A stretch of DNA of 64,000 bases from DAHUXN01 sp963729815 (GCA_963729815.1 CAVSPU010000002.1:992001-1056000), one strand, 5' to 3'. Shown: positions 1 through 9,422, counted from the first letter of the stretch. Notes: generated by a model from the sequence alone, not told the origin. Made by a program: numbers and translations.

Positions 1-996
1 CTGCAAGGGCTCGAAAAGGTTTCCAATTCGGCGGGAGTGATCGCGGCGACAGCGATGGACCAGCGCGGGTCGCTGAGGAAAGCCATCGCCAAGGAAAAGG
101 GAATCGATCCGCACGCTGTGACACCGGAGATGCTGAGCGAGTTCAAGCAGGCAGTGGTGCGCGTGCTGACGCCACATGCGAGTGCGATTCTGCTCGACCC
201 GGAGTATGGATTGCCGGCGGCGCATTGGCGTTCGAAGAACGCGGGGCTGCTGCTGGCATACGAAAACAGCGGGTACGACAACACGCGGCCGGGGCGGCTG
301 CCGGATCTGCTGGAGAATTGGTCGGTGCGCCGATTGAAAGAGGCGGGCGCGGATTGCATCAAGATCTTGCTCTACTACACGCCATTCGATCCGGCGCCGG
401 TCAATGAGCTCAAGCACGTGTGGATGGAGCGGCTCGGCGCGGAGTGCGAGGGCGAAGACATGCCGCTGTTCGCGGAGTTCGTCGGGTACCAGGAAGGCGC
501 GGACGAAAAAGGAGCCGAATACGCGAAGAAGAAGCCGGAGATCGTGACGCGAAGCATGGAAGAATTCTCGAAGCCGCAATACAGGATCGACGTGCTGAAA
601 GTGGAGGTGCCTGTGAACATGGCGTACGTGGCGGGCGCGCGGTCGTGCCGGGCCGAGCCGGCATATACAAAGGACGAAGCGAAAGAACATTTCCGGCGTT
701 CGGCCGCGGCGGCGAAAAAGCCGTTCATTTACCTGTCGGCAGGCGTGAGCAACGAGACTTTCATCGAGACGCTGCAATTGGCCGGCGAGGCGGGCGTGAA
801 TTTTTCGGGCGTGCTGTGCGGGCGCGCGACGTGGAAGGACGGCATTCCCGTGTACGCGAAGCAGGGCCTGAGCGCGTTTCAGGATTGGCTGGCGGACCAG
901 GGCGTCAAGAACATTGAAAACGTGAATCGCGGATTGCGTGCGGCCAAGCCCTGGTATGGATTTTACGGCGCGGCGTCGGCGTCTGCGCTGGCCTGA
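1..996 (+). CDS. Tagatose 1,6-bisphosphate aldolase (LacD-like), 5' end missing
   Basis: This class I aldolase family cleaves tagatose 1,6-bisphosphate to dihydroxyacetone phosphate and glyceraldehyde 3-phosphate in the cytoplasm. The reading frame is open from base 1 and already reads LQGLEKVSNSAG before a possible GTG at 37, which matches the start of LacD proteins, so the true start probably lies upstream of the window. Visible family segments are AMDQRGSL near the start, ILLDPEYG, IKILLYYTPFD with an active-site-type Lys (codon 361-363), AEFVGY, and DVLKVEVPVN with the likely Schiff-base Lys (codon 598-600). About 331 residues are visible, close to full length. It is followed after 12 bases by the YjbQ-family gene. 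The exact sugar substrate cannot be read from the sequence. Confidence 0.85.
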   Translation: MQGLEKVSNSAGVIAATAMDQRGSLRKAIAKEKGIDPHAVTPEMLSEFKQAVVRVLTPHASAILLDPEYGLPAAHWRSKNAGLLLAYENSGYDNTRPGRLPDLLENWSVRRLKEAGADCIKILLYYTPFDPAPVNELKHVWMERLGAECEGEDMPLFAEFVGYQEGADEKGAEYAKKKPEIVTRSMEEFSKPQYRIDVLKVEVPVNMAYVAGARSCRAEPAYTKDEAKEHFRRSAAAAKKPFIYLSAGVSNETFIETLQLAGEAGVNFSGVLCGRATWKDGIPVYAKQGLSAFQDWLADQGVKNIENVNRGLRAAKPWYGFYGAASASALA

Positions 997-1008
997 GCCG
1001 GCCATGGA

Positions 1009-1455
1009 ATGAAGGAATCGGCCGAACACGGGGGCAAGTGGCGAGGAAAGACGCGCACAATCGAGGTGCAGTCGTCGCAGCATACGCAGTTGAAGCAGAT
1101 CACCAGTGAAGTGGAGGAAATCGTCGCAGCATCGGGCTGCAAGAATGGCATGTGCTACGTTTACGTGCCGCACACGACGGCTGGCGTGATCATCAATGAG
1201 GGCGATGATCCGGATGTGGCTCGGGATGTCGAAACGACGCTCGACCGGCTGGTGCCGACGGCGGGGAATTACCGTCACGCCGAGGGGAATTCGGATTCGC
1301 ATATCAAGGCCGCGCTGACGGGCACGACGGCGACGATATTCATCGAAGGCGGCAAGCTCGATCTGGGGCGCTGGCAGGGGATTTTCTTCTGCGAGTTCGA
1401 CGGCCCGCGGCGAAGGGAAGTGCGCGTGAAGATCGTGCCGGATGCAGAAGAATGA
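1009..1455 (+). CDS. YjbQ / UPF0047 family protein
   Basis: This 148-residue protein belongs to the YjbQ (UPF0047) family, small trimeric proteins for which a weak thiamine-phosphate synthase activity has been described but whose main role is uncertain. Family hallmarks are YVPHTTAGVIINE, the EGNSDSHIKAAL segment with conserved His, and LGRWQGIFFCEFDGPR near the C-terminus. The ATG at 1009 gives an N-terminal extension of roughly 15 residues relative to short family members, so a later start is possible. Its stop overlaps the hemW start by 4 bases (ATGA), which suggests co-transcription and coupled translation. Confidence 0.85.
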   Translation: MKESAEHGGKWRGKTRTIEVQSSQHTQLKQITSEVEEIVAASGCKNGMCYVYVPHTTAGVIINEGDDPDVARDVETTLDRLVPTAGNYRHAEGNSDSHIKAALTGTTATIFIEGGKLDLGRWQGIFFCEFDGPRRREVRVKIVPDAEE

Positions 1456-2594
1456 AAACTTTGAGCACGCTCGGAACGTACGTGCAAGTGCCGTTCTGCC
1501 AGACGAAGTGCACGTATTGCAATTTTCATACCGGTGTCTTCGCGCGGAGTTTGTACGGGCCGTATGCGGACGCCGTGTGCCGCGAGATTCGGGAATCGAC
1601 GGCGCTGCGATCGCTGACGGTAGACACGGTATATCTCGGGGGCGGGACGCCGAGTTTGCTCGAGCCCAGCGACGTGGCGAGGATTCTGGACGCGATACGC
1701 GAGACCTATCCCTGCGAATGGCAGGAAGTGACGCTCGAGGCGGATCCGGAGACGATCACGCGGGAGAAAGCCGAGGCGTGGCGCAAGGCAGGCGTGAATC
1801 GAATCAGCATGGGAGCGCAGTCGTTCTGCGATGAGGAGTTGCGCGCGGCGGGAAGAATGCACCGGCGGGAGGACATTTATAAAGCAAATGAATTTCTCCG
1901 TGGCGCCGGAATTCAAAACATCAGCATGGATTTGATCGCGGGACTGCCGCACCAGACGCGCGCGAGTTGGGAGGCATCGGTTGGATATCTGACTGGGATG
2001 CGGCCCGAGCATGTTTCGATTTACTTGCTGGAAGTGGATGAGGAAAGCCGGCTCGGCAAGGAAATCCTGGCGGGCGGCGTGCGATACGGCGCGGGCGCGG
2101 TGCCGAGCGACGACGAAATGGCGGATTTCTATGAATCGGCATGTGCGAGGCTGGCGGCGGAAGGATTCGCGCATTACGAGATTTCGAATTGGTCGCAGCC
2201 CGGGCGCGCGTCAAAACATAATCTGAAGTACTGGCGCCGCGAACCTTACATAGGATTTGGCGCTGGCGCGCATTCTTTTGACTGCGAGCGGCGTTGGGCG
2301 AACGCGCACGATCCGGCGGCCTATGCGGCGGCGATTGAGCAGAAGCGTCCTGTGCGAGAGCAGGAAGAAACTGTGACGCAGGAGCAAGCGCTCGAGGAAG
2401 AATTGTTCTTGGGGCTGCGCGAGCTAGGGGGAATCGATTTGACACGCATCGAAAAACAATACGGCGCCGATTTGACGCCGCGCGTGACGAAGCTGATCGA
2501 GGACGGATTGATTGAACGCGAGGGCGGGAGAATTCGACTGAGCCCGGCGAAATTGACGATTTCGAACGAGGCGTTTGTCGAGTTGCTCGGATAG
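1452..2594 (+). CDS. hemW: HemW-type radical SAM protein
   Basis: This 380-residue protein is a HemN-related radical SAM protein. The cluster motif CQTKCTYCNF (CxxxCxxCxF, around residues 15-24) is the HemW form rather than the CxxxCxxCxC of true coproporphyrinogen dehydrogenase, so a haem chaperone role is more likely than HemN catalysis. Other family landmarks are YLGGGTPSLL, EADPETIT, INRISMGAQSF-like NRISMGAQSF, SMDLIAGLPHQT and SKHNLKYWRREPYIGFGAGAHS, followed by the C-terminal HemN domain. The ATG overlaps the preceding stop. The role fits the strong haem and cytochrome content of the window, though it sits 25 kb from that island. Confidence 0.88.
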   Translation: MKTLSTLGTYVQVPFCQTKCTYCNFHTGVFARSLYGPYADAVCREIRESTALRSLTVDTVYLGGGTPSLLEPSDVARILDAIRETYPCEWQEVTLEADPETITREKAEAWRKAGVNRISMGAQSFCDEELRAAGRMHRREDIYKANEFLRGAGIQNISMDLIAGLPHQTRASWEASVGYLTGMRPEHVSIYLLEVDEESRLGKEILAGGVRYGAGAVPSDDEMADFYESACARLAAEGFAHYEISNWSQPGRASKHNLKYWRREPYIGFGAGAHSFDCERRWANAHDPAAYAAAIEQKRPVREQEETVTQEQALEEELFLGLRELGGIDLTRIEKQYGADLTPRVTKLIEDGLIEREGGRIRLSPAKLTISNEAFVELLG

Positions 2595-2606
2595 CGAAGG
2601 AGAAAA

Positions 2607-3692
2607 ATGTACGACTCAAAGGGATCTAACGGGAGAGCCGATGCCGCGATTGATCTTCGCAGCGACACGGTGACGCGGCCGACGGCGGCAATGCGGCGCG
2701 CGATGGCGGAAGCGGAAGTGGGAGACGACGTTTACGGCGAAGATCCAACCGTGAACAGGCTGCAAGAGCGCGCGGCGGAAATCTTTGGACGCGAAGCAGC
2801 GATTTTCGTGCCGAGCGGCTCGATGGGGAATCTCGTGGCGATCAAGTCCTGGACGCAGCCAGGGCTCGAAGTCATCTGTGAGCAACGCGCGCACGTGAAT
2901 CAATATGAGCTGGCGTCGATGTCCGCGGTGGCCGGATGCTTCCCGCGAGCCACGTTTGCGACGGACGGAATCCTGACCTGGCCGCTGATCGAAACATTGT
3001 TGCGGCCGAAGAGCCATCACTATTCGCAGACGGGGCTCATCGCGCTCGAAAACACGCACAACATGGCCGGCGGAACGCTGTACCCGACGGAAGTAGTCGA
3101 AGATGTTTGCGACCATGCGCACGAAGCGAAACTGCACGTGCACATGGATGGTGCGAGGATTTTCAATGCGTCAGTGGCGCTGGGCAAGAGCGTAAAAGAG
3201 CTGACGCGCAAGTGCGATTCGGTGATGTTCTGTTTATCGAAGGGGCTGGGTGCGCCGGTTGGGTCGATGCTCGTTGGATCGAAGGAGTTTATCGAGAAGG
3301 CGCACATTAACCGCAAAATGCTGGGCGGAGGAATGCGGCAAGTGGGAGTGCTTGCGGCGGCGGGTTTGATCGCGCTCGAGGAATCGCCGAAGACGCTCAG
3401 CCGCGATCACGAGAATGCGCACTATCTTGCCGAGGGCATCGCGAAAATACCGGGAATTGTGGTCGATCCGAAGAAAGTCGTAACGAACATCGTGATTTTC
3501 GACGTTCGAGGAACAGGGAAGACGGCGGCGGAAGTTTGCGCGGAGCTTGGGAAAAAGAAAGTGCTGTCGGGCGCGACGGACAAATTTCTGGTGCGCATGG
3601 TGACGCACTACGACGTGGATCGCGCGGGAATCGATCGAGCGATTGCGGCGCTGGGCGAAGTATGCAGGGCGGCAGCGAAAACACACGCGTAG
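2607..3692 (+). CDS. ltaE: Low-specificity L-threonine aldolase
   Basis: This 361-residue PLP enzyme is expected to cleave L-threonine or allo-threonine to glycine and acetaldehyde in the cytoplasm. Family motifs are IDLRSDTVTRPT at the N-terminus, GDDVYGEDPTVNRLQ, FVPSGSMGN, HVHMDGARIFNA and the PLP-lysine segment FCLSKGLGAPVGSML. A good ribosome binding site (GAAGGAGAAAA) precedes the ATG at 2607, 12 bases after hemW. The ~16 residues before the RSDTV motif are a little longer than in many homologues. The fold also occurs in other aldolases, but the motif set is typical of LtaE. Confidence 0.9.
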   Translation: MYDSKGSNGRADAAIDLRSDTVTRPTAAMRRAMAEAEVGDDVYGEDPTVNRLQERAAEIFGREAAIFVPSGSMGNLVAIKSWTQPGLEVICEQRAHVNQYELASMSAVAGCFPRATFATDGILTWPLIETLLRPKSHHYSQTGLIALENTHNMAGGTLYPTEVVEDVCDHAHEAKLHVHMDGARIFNASVALGKSVKELTRKCDSVMFCLSKGLGAPVGSMLVGSKEFIEKAHINRKMLGGGMRQVGVLAAAGLIALEESPKTLSRDHENAHYLAEGIAKIPGIVVDPKKVVTNIVIFDVRGTGKTAAEVCAELGKKKVLSGATDKFLVRMVTHYDVDRAGIDRAIAALGEVCRAAAKTHA

Positions 3693-3771
3693 AGTTGCGC
3701 GGTTTGGAGCGCCTCTGCTGTGTGGTAGAGTTTTTTGGATGAACGCGCTGGTTGAATCCAAGTGAGGTGAT

Positions 3772-4938
3772 GTGGATCTCTCGCTGACTGATGAGCAGCA
3801 GCACCTGCGGCGAACCGTCCGTGAATTTGCCGAGGGCGAAATCGCGCCGCACGTGATGGAGTGGGACGAAGTCTCGCATTTCCCGCAGGAAATCATTCCA
3901 CAAATGGGCGAGATGGGATTGCTGGGTGTCATTTTCCCGGAAAAATACGGCGGCGCGGGGCTGGGGTATCTGGAGTATTCCATTGTCATCGAGGAATTGT
4001 CGCGCGTGGACGGATCGGTGGGGCTGATCGTCGCAGCGCACAATTCACTGTGCTCGAATCACATTTACAAATTCGGGACCGAGGGGCAGAAGAAGAAGTA
4101 CCTGGAGCAGCTCACGCAAGGTAAGAAGCTCGGGTGCTGGTCGCTGACGGAGCCGGGCGCTGGCTCGGATGCCGGTGGAACGCGCACGATGGCTGTAAAG
4201 AAAGACGGCGGTTGGGTGCTGAACGGCGCCAAGACGTTCACGACGAACGGGCATTACGCGGATGTGTGCGTGGGTATGGCCGTGACAGACGCCACGAAGA
4301 AGCAGCATGGGATTTCGGCATTCATCATCGAGAAGGGCGCGGCCGGGTTCCGTCCGGGGAAAAAGGAAAACAAGCTGGGGATGCGGGCAAGCGACACTTC
4401 GGAAGTGATTTTCAGCGACTGCCGCGTGCCGGCCGAGAACCTCCTGGGCAAAGAGGGCGAAGGATTCATCAACAGCTTGCAAGTCCTGGACGGGGGGAGA
4501 ATTTCGATTGCCGCGCTGGCGCTGGGGATGGCGCAGGGCGCGTATGAAGCGGCAGTGAAATACGCGAAGCAGCGCAAGCAATTCGGGAAAGCCATCAGCG
4601 AATTTCAGGCAATTCAATTCAAGTTGGCGGATATGGCGACGGAGATCGAGGCCGCGCGATTGCTCGTGTGGGAAGCGGCGTACCTGGCGGACAAATCGCG
4701 CAGCGCCGGCGGCGAAGGAGTGCGATTCACGCGCGAGTCGAGCATGGCCAAGCTCTTCGCGGCCGAAGTTGCGGTGCGCGTCGCCAACGAAACCGTGCAA
4801 ATCTTTGGCGGCTACGGCTTCGTGAAGGATTATCCGGCGGAAAAATACTATCGCGACGTGAAGCTGTGCACCATCGGCGAGGGCACGAGCGAGATTCAGC
4901 GGCTCGTGATTGCCCGGCAGCTCCTTGGAAAAGGCTAG
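3772..4938 (+). CDS. Acyl-CoA dehydrogenase
   Basis: This 388-residue flavoprotein is expected to oxidise acyl-CoA to trans-2-enoyl-CoA, passing electrons to electron-transfer flavoprotein. The N-terminal helical domain begins LSLTDEQQHLRRTVREFAE. The FAD/substrate segment SLTEPGAGSDAGGTRT and the C-terminal signatures QIFGGYGFVKDYPAEKYYRD and IGEGTSEIQRLVIARQL are present; the last carries the catalytic-type Glu. The GTG start at 3772 is chosen because a GAGGTGAT ribosome binding site lies just upstream. The chain-length preference cannot be assigned. The MeaB-like GTPase downstream suggests a link to branched-chain or propionate-type acyl-CoA metabolism, which is inference. Confidence 0.92.
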   Translation: MDLSLTDEQQHLRRTVREFAEGEIAPHVMEWDEVSHFPQEIIPQMGEMGLLGVIFPEKYGGAGLGYLEYSIVIEELSRVDGSVGLIVAAHNSLCSNHIYKFGTEGQKKKYLEQLTQGKKLGCWSLTEPGAGSDAGGTRTMAVKKDGGWVLNGAKTFTTNGHYADVCVGMAVTDATKKQHGISAFIIEKGAAGFRPGKKENKLGMRASDTSEVIFSDCRVPAENLLGKEGEGFINSLQVLDGGRISIAALALGMAQGAYEAAVKYAKQRKQFGKAISEFQAIQFKLADMATEIEAARLLVWEAAYLADKSRSAGGEGVRFTRESSMAKLFAAEVAVRVANETVQIFGGYGFVKDYPAEKYYRDVKLCTIGEGTSEIQRLVIARQLLGKG

Positions 4939-4949
4939 GCGTCGCGAAC

Positions 4950-5942
4950 ATGCCTGCGGCGCCTCCCATCCATCCCGTGTCACAAACGGTGCAAGATTGG
5001 GCAGGTCAAGTGCGCGCGGGTGACGTGCGGGCAATTTCGCGCGCCATGACCGCGATTGAGAACCGAAGTCAGGAAGCAGAGAGCTTGATGCGCGAGCTGT
5101 TTCCGCACACGGGAAAATCCTATTGCGTTGGAATCACTGGCGCGCCGGGGACAGGCAAGAGCACGCTGGTCGATCGCATGGCGGCGTACTACCGATCGAA
5201 GCAAAATACGGTTGGTGTGATCGCGGTCGATCCGTCGAGTCCGTTTACGGGCGGGGCAATTCTGGGCGACCGTATCCGAATGCAAGGGCACGCATCGGAC
5301 AGCGGCGTTTTCATTCGGTCGATGGCGACGCGCGGGTCGCTCGGAGGACTGTCGCAGGCGACGAGCGACGCGGCGTTGCTGTTCGATGCCGCGGGAAAAC
5401 AGATCGTGCTCATTGAGACTGTGGGTGTGGGACAGGGCGAGGTTGAGATCGCGCGGCTGGCGGATTGTACGCTGGTGGTGCTGGTGCCGGGCATGGGCGA
5501 CGACGTCCAGAACCTGAAGGCTGGGCTAATGGAAATCGGCGACGTGTTTGTGCTGAACAAAGCGGATCGCGAAGGCGCGGACCGCTTTGAACAGCAACTG
5601 CGCGGGATTCTGCAGCTTGTACCAGAACGCGATGGATGGAAGCCGCCGATTGTGCTGACCGTGGCGACGCAAAACGAAGGAATCGCGGCGTTGGCGGGGG
5701 AGATCGCCAAATTTCGTGAACACTTCAGCGGGAAGAACGAGCGGCGAGCGAAGGAGATTGCGCTTTGGAAGGAACGGCTTCTGAATCTGCTGCGGGAACA
5801 ATTGGTGCGGCGTGCTCTCGGACGCGTGGCGAGCGAGAGCGTTTTGGAAAAGCTGGCGGCAGAGGTCGCGGAGCGAAAGCGCGATCCGTATTCGGCAGTG
5901 AAAGAAATCTTGGATAAGGCTGGACTAGGGGGGAAACATTGA
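4950..5942 (+). CDS. meaB: MeaB/ArgK-type GTPase (methylmalonyl-CoA mutase chaperone family)
   Basis: This 330-residue G3E-family GTPase resembles MeaB/ArgK, which protects and reactivates adenosylcobalamin-dependent methylmalonyl-CoA mutase. Walker A is GITGAPGTGKSTL, followed by VDPSSPFTGGAILGDRIRM, the switch segment IETVGVGQGEVE and the NKAD base-recognition motif. The C-terminal helical dimerisation arm is present and the length is normal. The ATG at 4950 is chosen although the frame stays open upstream into the acyl-CoA dehydrogenase gene, because homology begins here and the upstream part is a shadow of that gene. No mutase gene is in the window, so the partner is unknown. Confidence 0.87.
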   Translation: MPAAPPIHPVSQTVQDWAGQVRAGDVRAISRAMTAIENRSQEAESLMRELFPHTGKSYCVGITGAPGTGKSTLVDRMAAYYRSKQNTVGVIAVDPSSPFTGGAILGDRIRMQGHASDSGVFIRSMATRGSLGGLSQATSDAALLFDAAGKQIVLIETVGVGQGEVEIARLADCTLVVLVPGMGDDVQNLKAGLMEIGDVFVLNKADREGADRFEQQLRGILQLVPERDGWKPPIVLTVATQNEGIAALAGEIAKFREHFSGKNERRAKEIALWKERLLNLLREQLVRRALGRVASESVLEKLAAEVAERKRDPYSAVKEILDKAGLGGKH

Positions 5943-6778
5943 GATTGGGCGAATTGGAATTTCTAGTGTTGACCGATGGGACGCTGCGGTTGGATGGCGG
6001 TGCGATGTTCGGAGTGATACCGAAGACGATGTGGGAGAAGAAGGCGCACGCGGACGAGCGCAATCGTATCTTGCTGGCGATGAACTGCCTGCTGATCCGC
6101 GCGGGGGGCAAGACGATCGTGGTCGAAACCGGAGCGGGCGACAAATGGGACGCGAAGCAACGGGATATTTATGCGCTCGATGGTTCGCCGCGATTGCCGG
6201 AACAGTTGGCGCAACACGGCGTGAAGCCGGGGGACGTCGATTTTGTCATCAACACGCATTTGCATTTCGACCATTGCGGATGGGGCACGCGAAACATCGA
6301 TGGCAAAGTGCGGCCGACTTTTCCAAACGCGCAGTACGTGATACAGAAGGGCGACTTCGAGCATGCGAAGAAACCAACGCTGCGAGATCGCGCGAGCTAT
6401 ATCCTCGACAATTACATTCCCGTAGAGGAAGCGCGGCAGTTGCGCGTGATCGAGGGCGAGCAAACGATCGCACCGGGGGTGAGTGTTTTTCCCGCGCCGG
6501 GGCACACGCCGGCGATGCAATGCGTCAAGCTCGAAGGCGGCGGCAAGACGGCGGTATTCTTGGCGGACCTCGTTCCGACGACGGCGCATTTGCCGATGGC
6601 ATGGATCATGGGTTTTGACCTCTATCCACTGACGACGCTTGAGCAGAAATTAAAGTGGCTTCCGCAAATCGCCGATAAAGGATGGCTGGCGCTTTTCGCG
6701 CATGACTCTGTGGTGCGCGCGGCGTACCTGCGAAAAAAGAATGACAACTACGAAGCCGAGCCGGTGTCCATCGATTAG
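5939..6778 (+). CDS. Metallo-beta-lactamase-fold hydrolase
   Basis: This 279-residue protein has the metal-binding motif NTHLHFDHCGWGT (HxHxDH), a later FPAPGHTPAMQ segment supplying another His, FLADLVPTTAHLP, and a final ALFAHDS. These mark a metallo-beta-lactamase-fold metal-dependent hydrolase close to the lactonase/quinoprotein-relay group. The start is a TTG at 5939 that overlaps the TGA of the meaB-like gene (TTGA), suggesting translational coupling. No signal peptide is apparent, so it is probably cytoplasmic. The substrate cannot be assigned from sequence; N-acyl homoserine lactone hydrolysis is only one possibility for this fold. Confidence 0.82.
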   Translation: MRLGELEFLVLTDGTLRLDGGAMFGVIPKTMWEKKAHADERNRILLAMNCLLIRAGGKTIVVETGAGDKWDAKQRDIYALDGSPRLPEQLAQHGVKPGDVDFVINTHLHFDHCGWGTRNIDGKVRPTFPNAQYVIQKGDFEHAKKPTLRDRASYILDNYIPVEEARQLRVIEGEQTIAPGVSVFPAPGHTPAMQCVKLEGGGKTAVFLADLVPTTAHLPMAWIMGFDLYPLTTLEQKLKWLPQIADKGWLALFAHDSVVRAAYLRKKNDNYEAEPVSID

Positions 6779-6817
6779 GGCGGACGAGGATTCCAAAAGC
6801 GATTCACGGTGAGGGGA

Positions 6818-7720
6818 ATGGCAAAGGGAAAGAAGAGTGCAAGAAAGCCGGAGACGTTTGAGGTAGTGACGCTCGGCATCATCGGAGGCAGCGGGATTTA
6901 CGCCATGCAGGGGCTGAGCGGCGCGCGGGAAGTGCGCGTGAAGACGCCGTTCGGAGCTCCGTCGGACGCGCTTGTAATCGGAATGCTGGAAGGCCGCCGT
7001 GTGGCGTTTCTGGCGCGGCACGGGCGCGGGCACCGAATCATGCCAAGTGAGATCAATTATCGCGCGAATATTTATGCGATGAAAACGCTCGGCGTGGAGC
7101 GCATATTGTCGGTGAGCGCGGTCGGGTCGCTGCGCGAAGATTTGCATCCGCTGGAGTTCCTGATACCCGATCAGTTTTTCGATCGCACGCACCGGCGCAT
7201 CGCGACTTTCTTTGGCGATGGGATTGTGGCCCACGTAGGATTCGACAGGCCGACGTGCGCGGAGATGGGGAAGGTTTTGTCCGAGGCGTCCGGGCGCGCG
7301 GGCGTAATTACGCACACGAAGGGCACGTATGTGTGCATGGAAGGGCCGCAGTTTTCGACGCTGGCGGAATCGCATGTTTACCGGCAATTGCATTTCGATG
7401 TGATTGGCATGACGAACCTGACCGAAGCGAAGCTGGCGCGCGAAGCAGAGATCTGTTACGCGACGGTAGCGATGATCACGGATTACGATTGCTGGCACCC
7501 GCAACACGATAGTGTTTCCGTGCCAGATATCATCAGTAACCTGAACCGCAACGCGGAAAATGTGCAGCGAGTACTGCGCGAGACGGTGCGAACGCTTCCG
7601 CGCACTCGCACCTGCAAGTGCGGGTCCGCGCTGGCGCATGCGGTGCTGACGGATTTGAAACTGATTCCGGAAGCGACGAAGCGGCGGCTCGCACCAATTA
7701 TCGGCAAATACATTTCCTGA
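6818..7720 (+). CDS. mtnP: S-methyl-5'-thioadenosine phosphorylase
   Basis: This protein is expected to split methylthioadenosine with phosphate into adenine and methylthioribose-1-phosphate during polyamine and methionine salvage. Hallmarks of the MTAP branch of purine phosphorylases are GIIGGSGIYAM, LARHGRGHRIMPSEINYRAN, GTYVCMEGPQFSTLAES, DVIGMTNLTEAKLAREAE and ATVAMITDYDCWH. The ATG at 6818 (300 residues) is preferred because GAGGGG precedes it directly; a GTG at 6809 would add three residues. A short basic N-terminal tail (KGKKSARKP) precedes the core. The next gene starts 18 bases after the stop, so the two may be co-transcribed. Confidence 0.92.
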   Translation: MAKGKKSARKPETFEVVTLGIIGGSGIYAMQGLSGAREVRVKTPFGAPSDALVIGMLEGRRVAFLARHGRGHRIMPSEINYRANIYAMKTLGVERILSVSAVGSLREDLHPLEFLIPDQFFDRTHRRIATFFGDGIVAHVGFDRPTCAEMGKVLSEASGRAGVITHTKGTYVCMEGPQFSTLAESHVYRQLHFDVIGMTNLTEAKLAREAEICYATVAMITDYDCWHPQHDSVSVPDIISNLNRNAENVQRVLRETVRTLPRTRTCKCGSALAHAVLTDLKLIPEATKRRLAPIIGKYIS

Positions 7721-7738
7721 CCGGGAGAAACACCTCAA

Positions 7739-8647
7739 ATGTCATTACTCGTCGTCGGTTCGGTTGCGTTCGATGCGTTGCAAACGCCCTTTGGAAGCGC
7801 GGAGCGCACGCTGGGCGGCGCCGCGACGTATTTTTCCCTGGCGGCAAGCCTGCTGACGCCCGTGCGGCTGGTGGGCGTGGTGGGCGATGATTTCAGCGCG
7901 AAGGACGAGGCCACGTTTCACGACCGGAAGATCGATCTCGCGGGGCTGGAACATGCGCCCGGAAAGAGTTTTTTCTGGTCGGGCCGCTACAGTGACGACT
8001 TGCGAACGCGGCAGACGCTGGCGACCGAGTTGAATGTGTTTGCGGCATTCGAGCCGAAATTGCCGGTCGCCTACCGCGATTCGCAATTCGTATTTTTGGG
8101 GAATATCGACCCCATGCTCCAACGCAAGGTACTCAATCAAATGCGACGCCGGCCGAAACTTGTAGCTCTCGACACCATGAATTACTGGATCGCGGGCGCT
8201 TCCGAGGAGTTGGCGAAAACCCTGCGAATGATCGATGCGCTGCTGATTAATGATGAAGAAGCATCCCAACTGGCGGGGGAGCACAATTTGTTGCGCGCGG
8301 CGAGAAGAATTATGTCGATGGGGCCAAGCGCCGTGGTGATCAAGCGCGGAGAATACGGCGCAATGTTGTTCCAACGCGACACGATTGCGGCGGTTCCGGC
8401 TTATCCACTCGAAAAAGTTTACGATCCCACGGGAGCGGGCGACAGCTTTGCCGGCGGCTTCATGGGCTATCTGGCGAGTCGTGCGAAGAACAATCACGAG
8501 TCAATGCGCAGAGCCATGGTATATGGGGCGGTGCTGGGAAGCTTCGCGGTCGAGAAGCTCGGCGTGGAGCGGCTGCGAACGCTGAAGCGGCGAGACGTGG
8601 AAGCCAGGGCGCGCGCGCTGGTGAAAATGACGCACATTCGGCTGTAA
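7739..8647 (+). CDS. PfkB-family sugar/nucleoside kinase
   Basis: This 302-residue protein is a PfkB (ribokinase-like) kinase expected to phosphorylate a sugar or nucleoside with ATP. It starts SLLVVGSVAFDAL, has the glycine-rich AERTLGGAATYFSLAASLL segment, LLINDEEASQLAGE, and the C-terminal signature YDPTGAGDSFAGGFMGYLA with the catalytic-base Asp in GAGD. A GGGAGAAA ribosome binding site lies before the ATG. Its place right after mtnP raises the possibility of a role in methylthioribose or nucleoside salvage, but this is context only. Confidence 0.88.
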   Translation: MSLLVVGSVAFDALQTPFGSAERTLGGAATYFSLAASLLTPVRLVGVVGDDFSAKDEATFHDRKIDLAGLEHAPGKSFFWSGRYSDDLRTRQTLATELNVFAAFEPKLPVAYRDSQFVFLGNIDPMLQRKVLNQMRRRPKLVALDTMNYWIAGASEELAKTLRMIDALLINDEEASQLAGEHNLLRAARRIMSMGPSAVVIKRGEYGAMLFQRDTIAAVPAYPLEKVYDPTGAGDSFAGGFMGYLASRAKNNHESMRRAMVYGAVLGSFAVEKLGVERLRTLKRRDVEARARALVKMTHIRL

Positions 8648-8753
8648 TCCCCGGAAGCTTTTCCACATTCATTTCGACTGGCGGCGCACACCAAGAGAGC
8701 TGCGTGAGCACTGCCTGAATGTAGTAGAATCCGGCCAATTGCTGGGGCGGGTC

Positions 8754-9422
8754 ATGACTTCTGATTTGACATATACGATCGCCGGCAGGCTTTTGTTGGC
8801 GGCGACGCTGGGCGGGCTTGTAGGGCTCGAGCGCGAGCTACGCCACAAAGCGGCTGGACTGCGAACGAGCATGCTCATCTGCATGGGCGCGTGTTTCTTT
8901 ATGATCATCTCCTTCACGGCGGCCGTGCATCCAGAAGATGATCACACGCGAATCGCGGCGCAAATTATCGCCGGAATTGGATTTTTGGGCGCGGGCGTGA
9001 TTTTGCGTGAACGGGGAAATGTGGTCGGGCTGACGACGGCCGCGACCGTGTGGGCAGAGGCAGCGGTGGGCATGGGCGTCGGAATTGGGATGTACCTGAC
9101 GTCGATTTTCGCCACGGCTCTGATTTTGGTGGCGCTGATTGCTCTCGGCTGGGGCGAGCGGCATCTGGGAATTAAAGTCCGCCTGACGACGTTCCGGGTA
9201 ACGGGGGCGCATGGTGATCCCGTGGCGCGGCGCGTCCGCCAGGTGTTTCAGGAGTTGAAGGTTCCCATCCAGCACTCCGAGATGAGGCGCATGGGCGGGG
9301 AATCGGTGATGGAATTCGACGCGGATGTCAGTTATACCCAAGAGCACGACGTGCTGACGCGCCTCAGCGAATTGCCTGCGCGGTGCGAAGCGATCCCTGT
9401 GGAGTTTCAGCGCGACAGTTAG
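8754..9422 (+). CDS. MgtC/SapB-family membrane protein
   Basis: This 222-residue protein has the MgtC/SapB layout: an N-terminal hydrophobic domain of about four or five helices (residues ~5-125) with the family motifs GGLVGLERELRHKAAGLRT and GIGFLGAGVILRERG and GLTTAATVWAEAAVGMGVG, then a soluble C-terminal domain of ~80 residues that may be ACT-like. Family members are linked to magnesium limitation and ATP-synthase or envelope stress, but function differs between species. The ATG at 8754 after GGGGCGGG is preferred over a TTG at 8739. The 106 bases upstream hold no recognised gene. Confidence 0.85.
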   Translation: MTSDLTYTIAGRLLLAATLGGLVGLERELRHKAAGLRTSMLICMGACFFMIISFTAAVHPEDDHTRIAAQIIAGIGFLGAGVILRERGNVVGLTTAATVWAEAAVGMGVGIGMYLTSIFATALILVALIALGWGERHLGIKVRLTTFRVTGAHGDPVARRVRQVFQELKVPIQHSEMRRMGGESVMEFDADVSYTQEHDVLTRLSELPARCEAIPVEFQRDS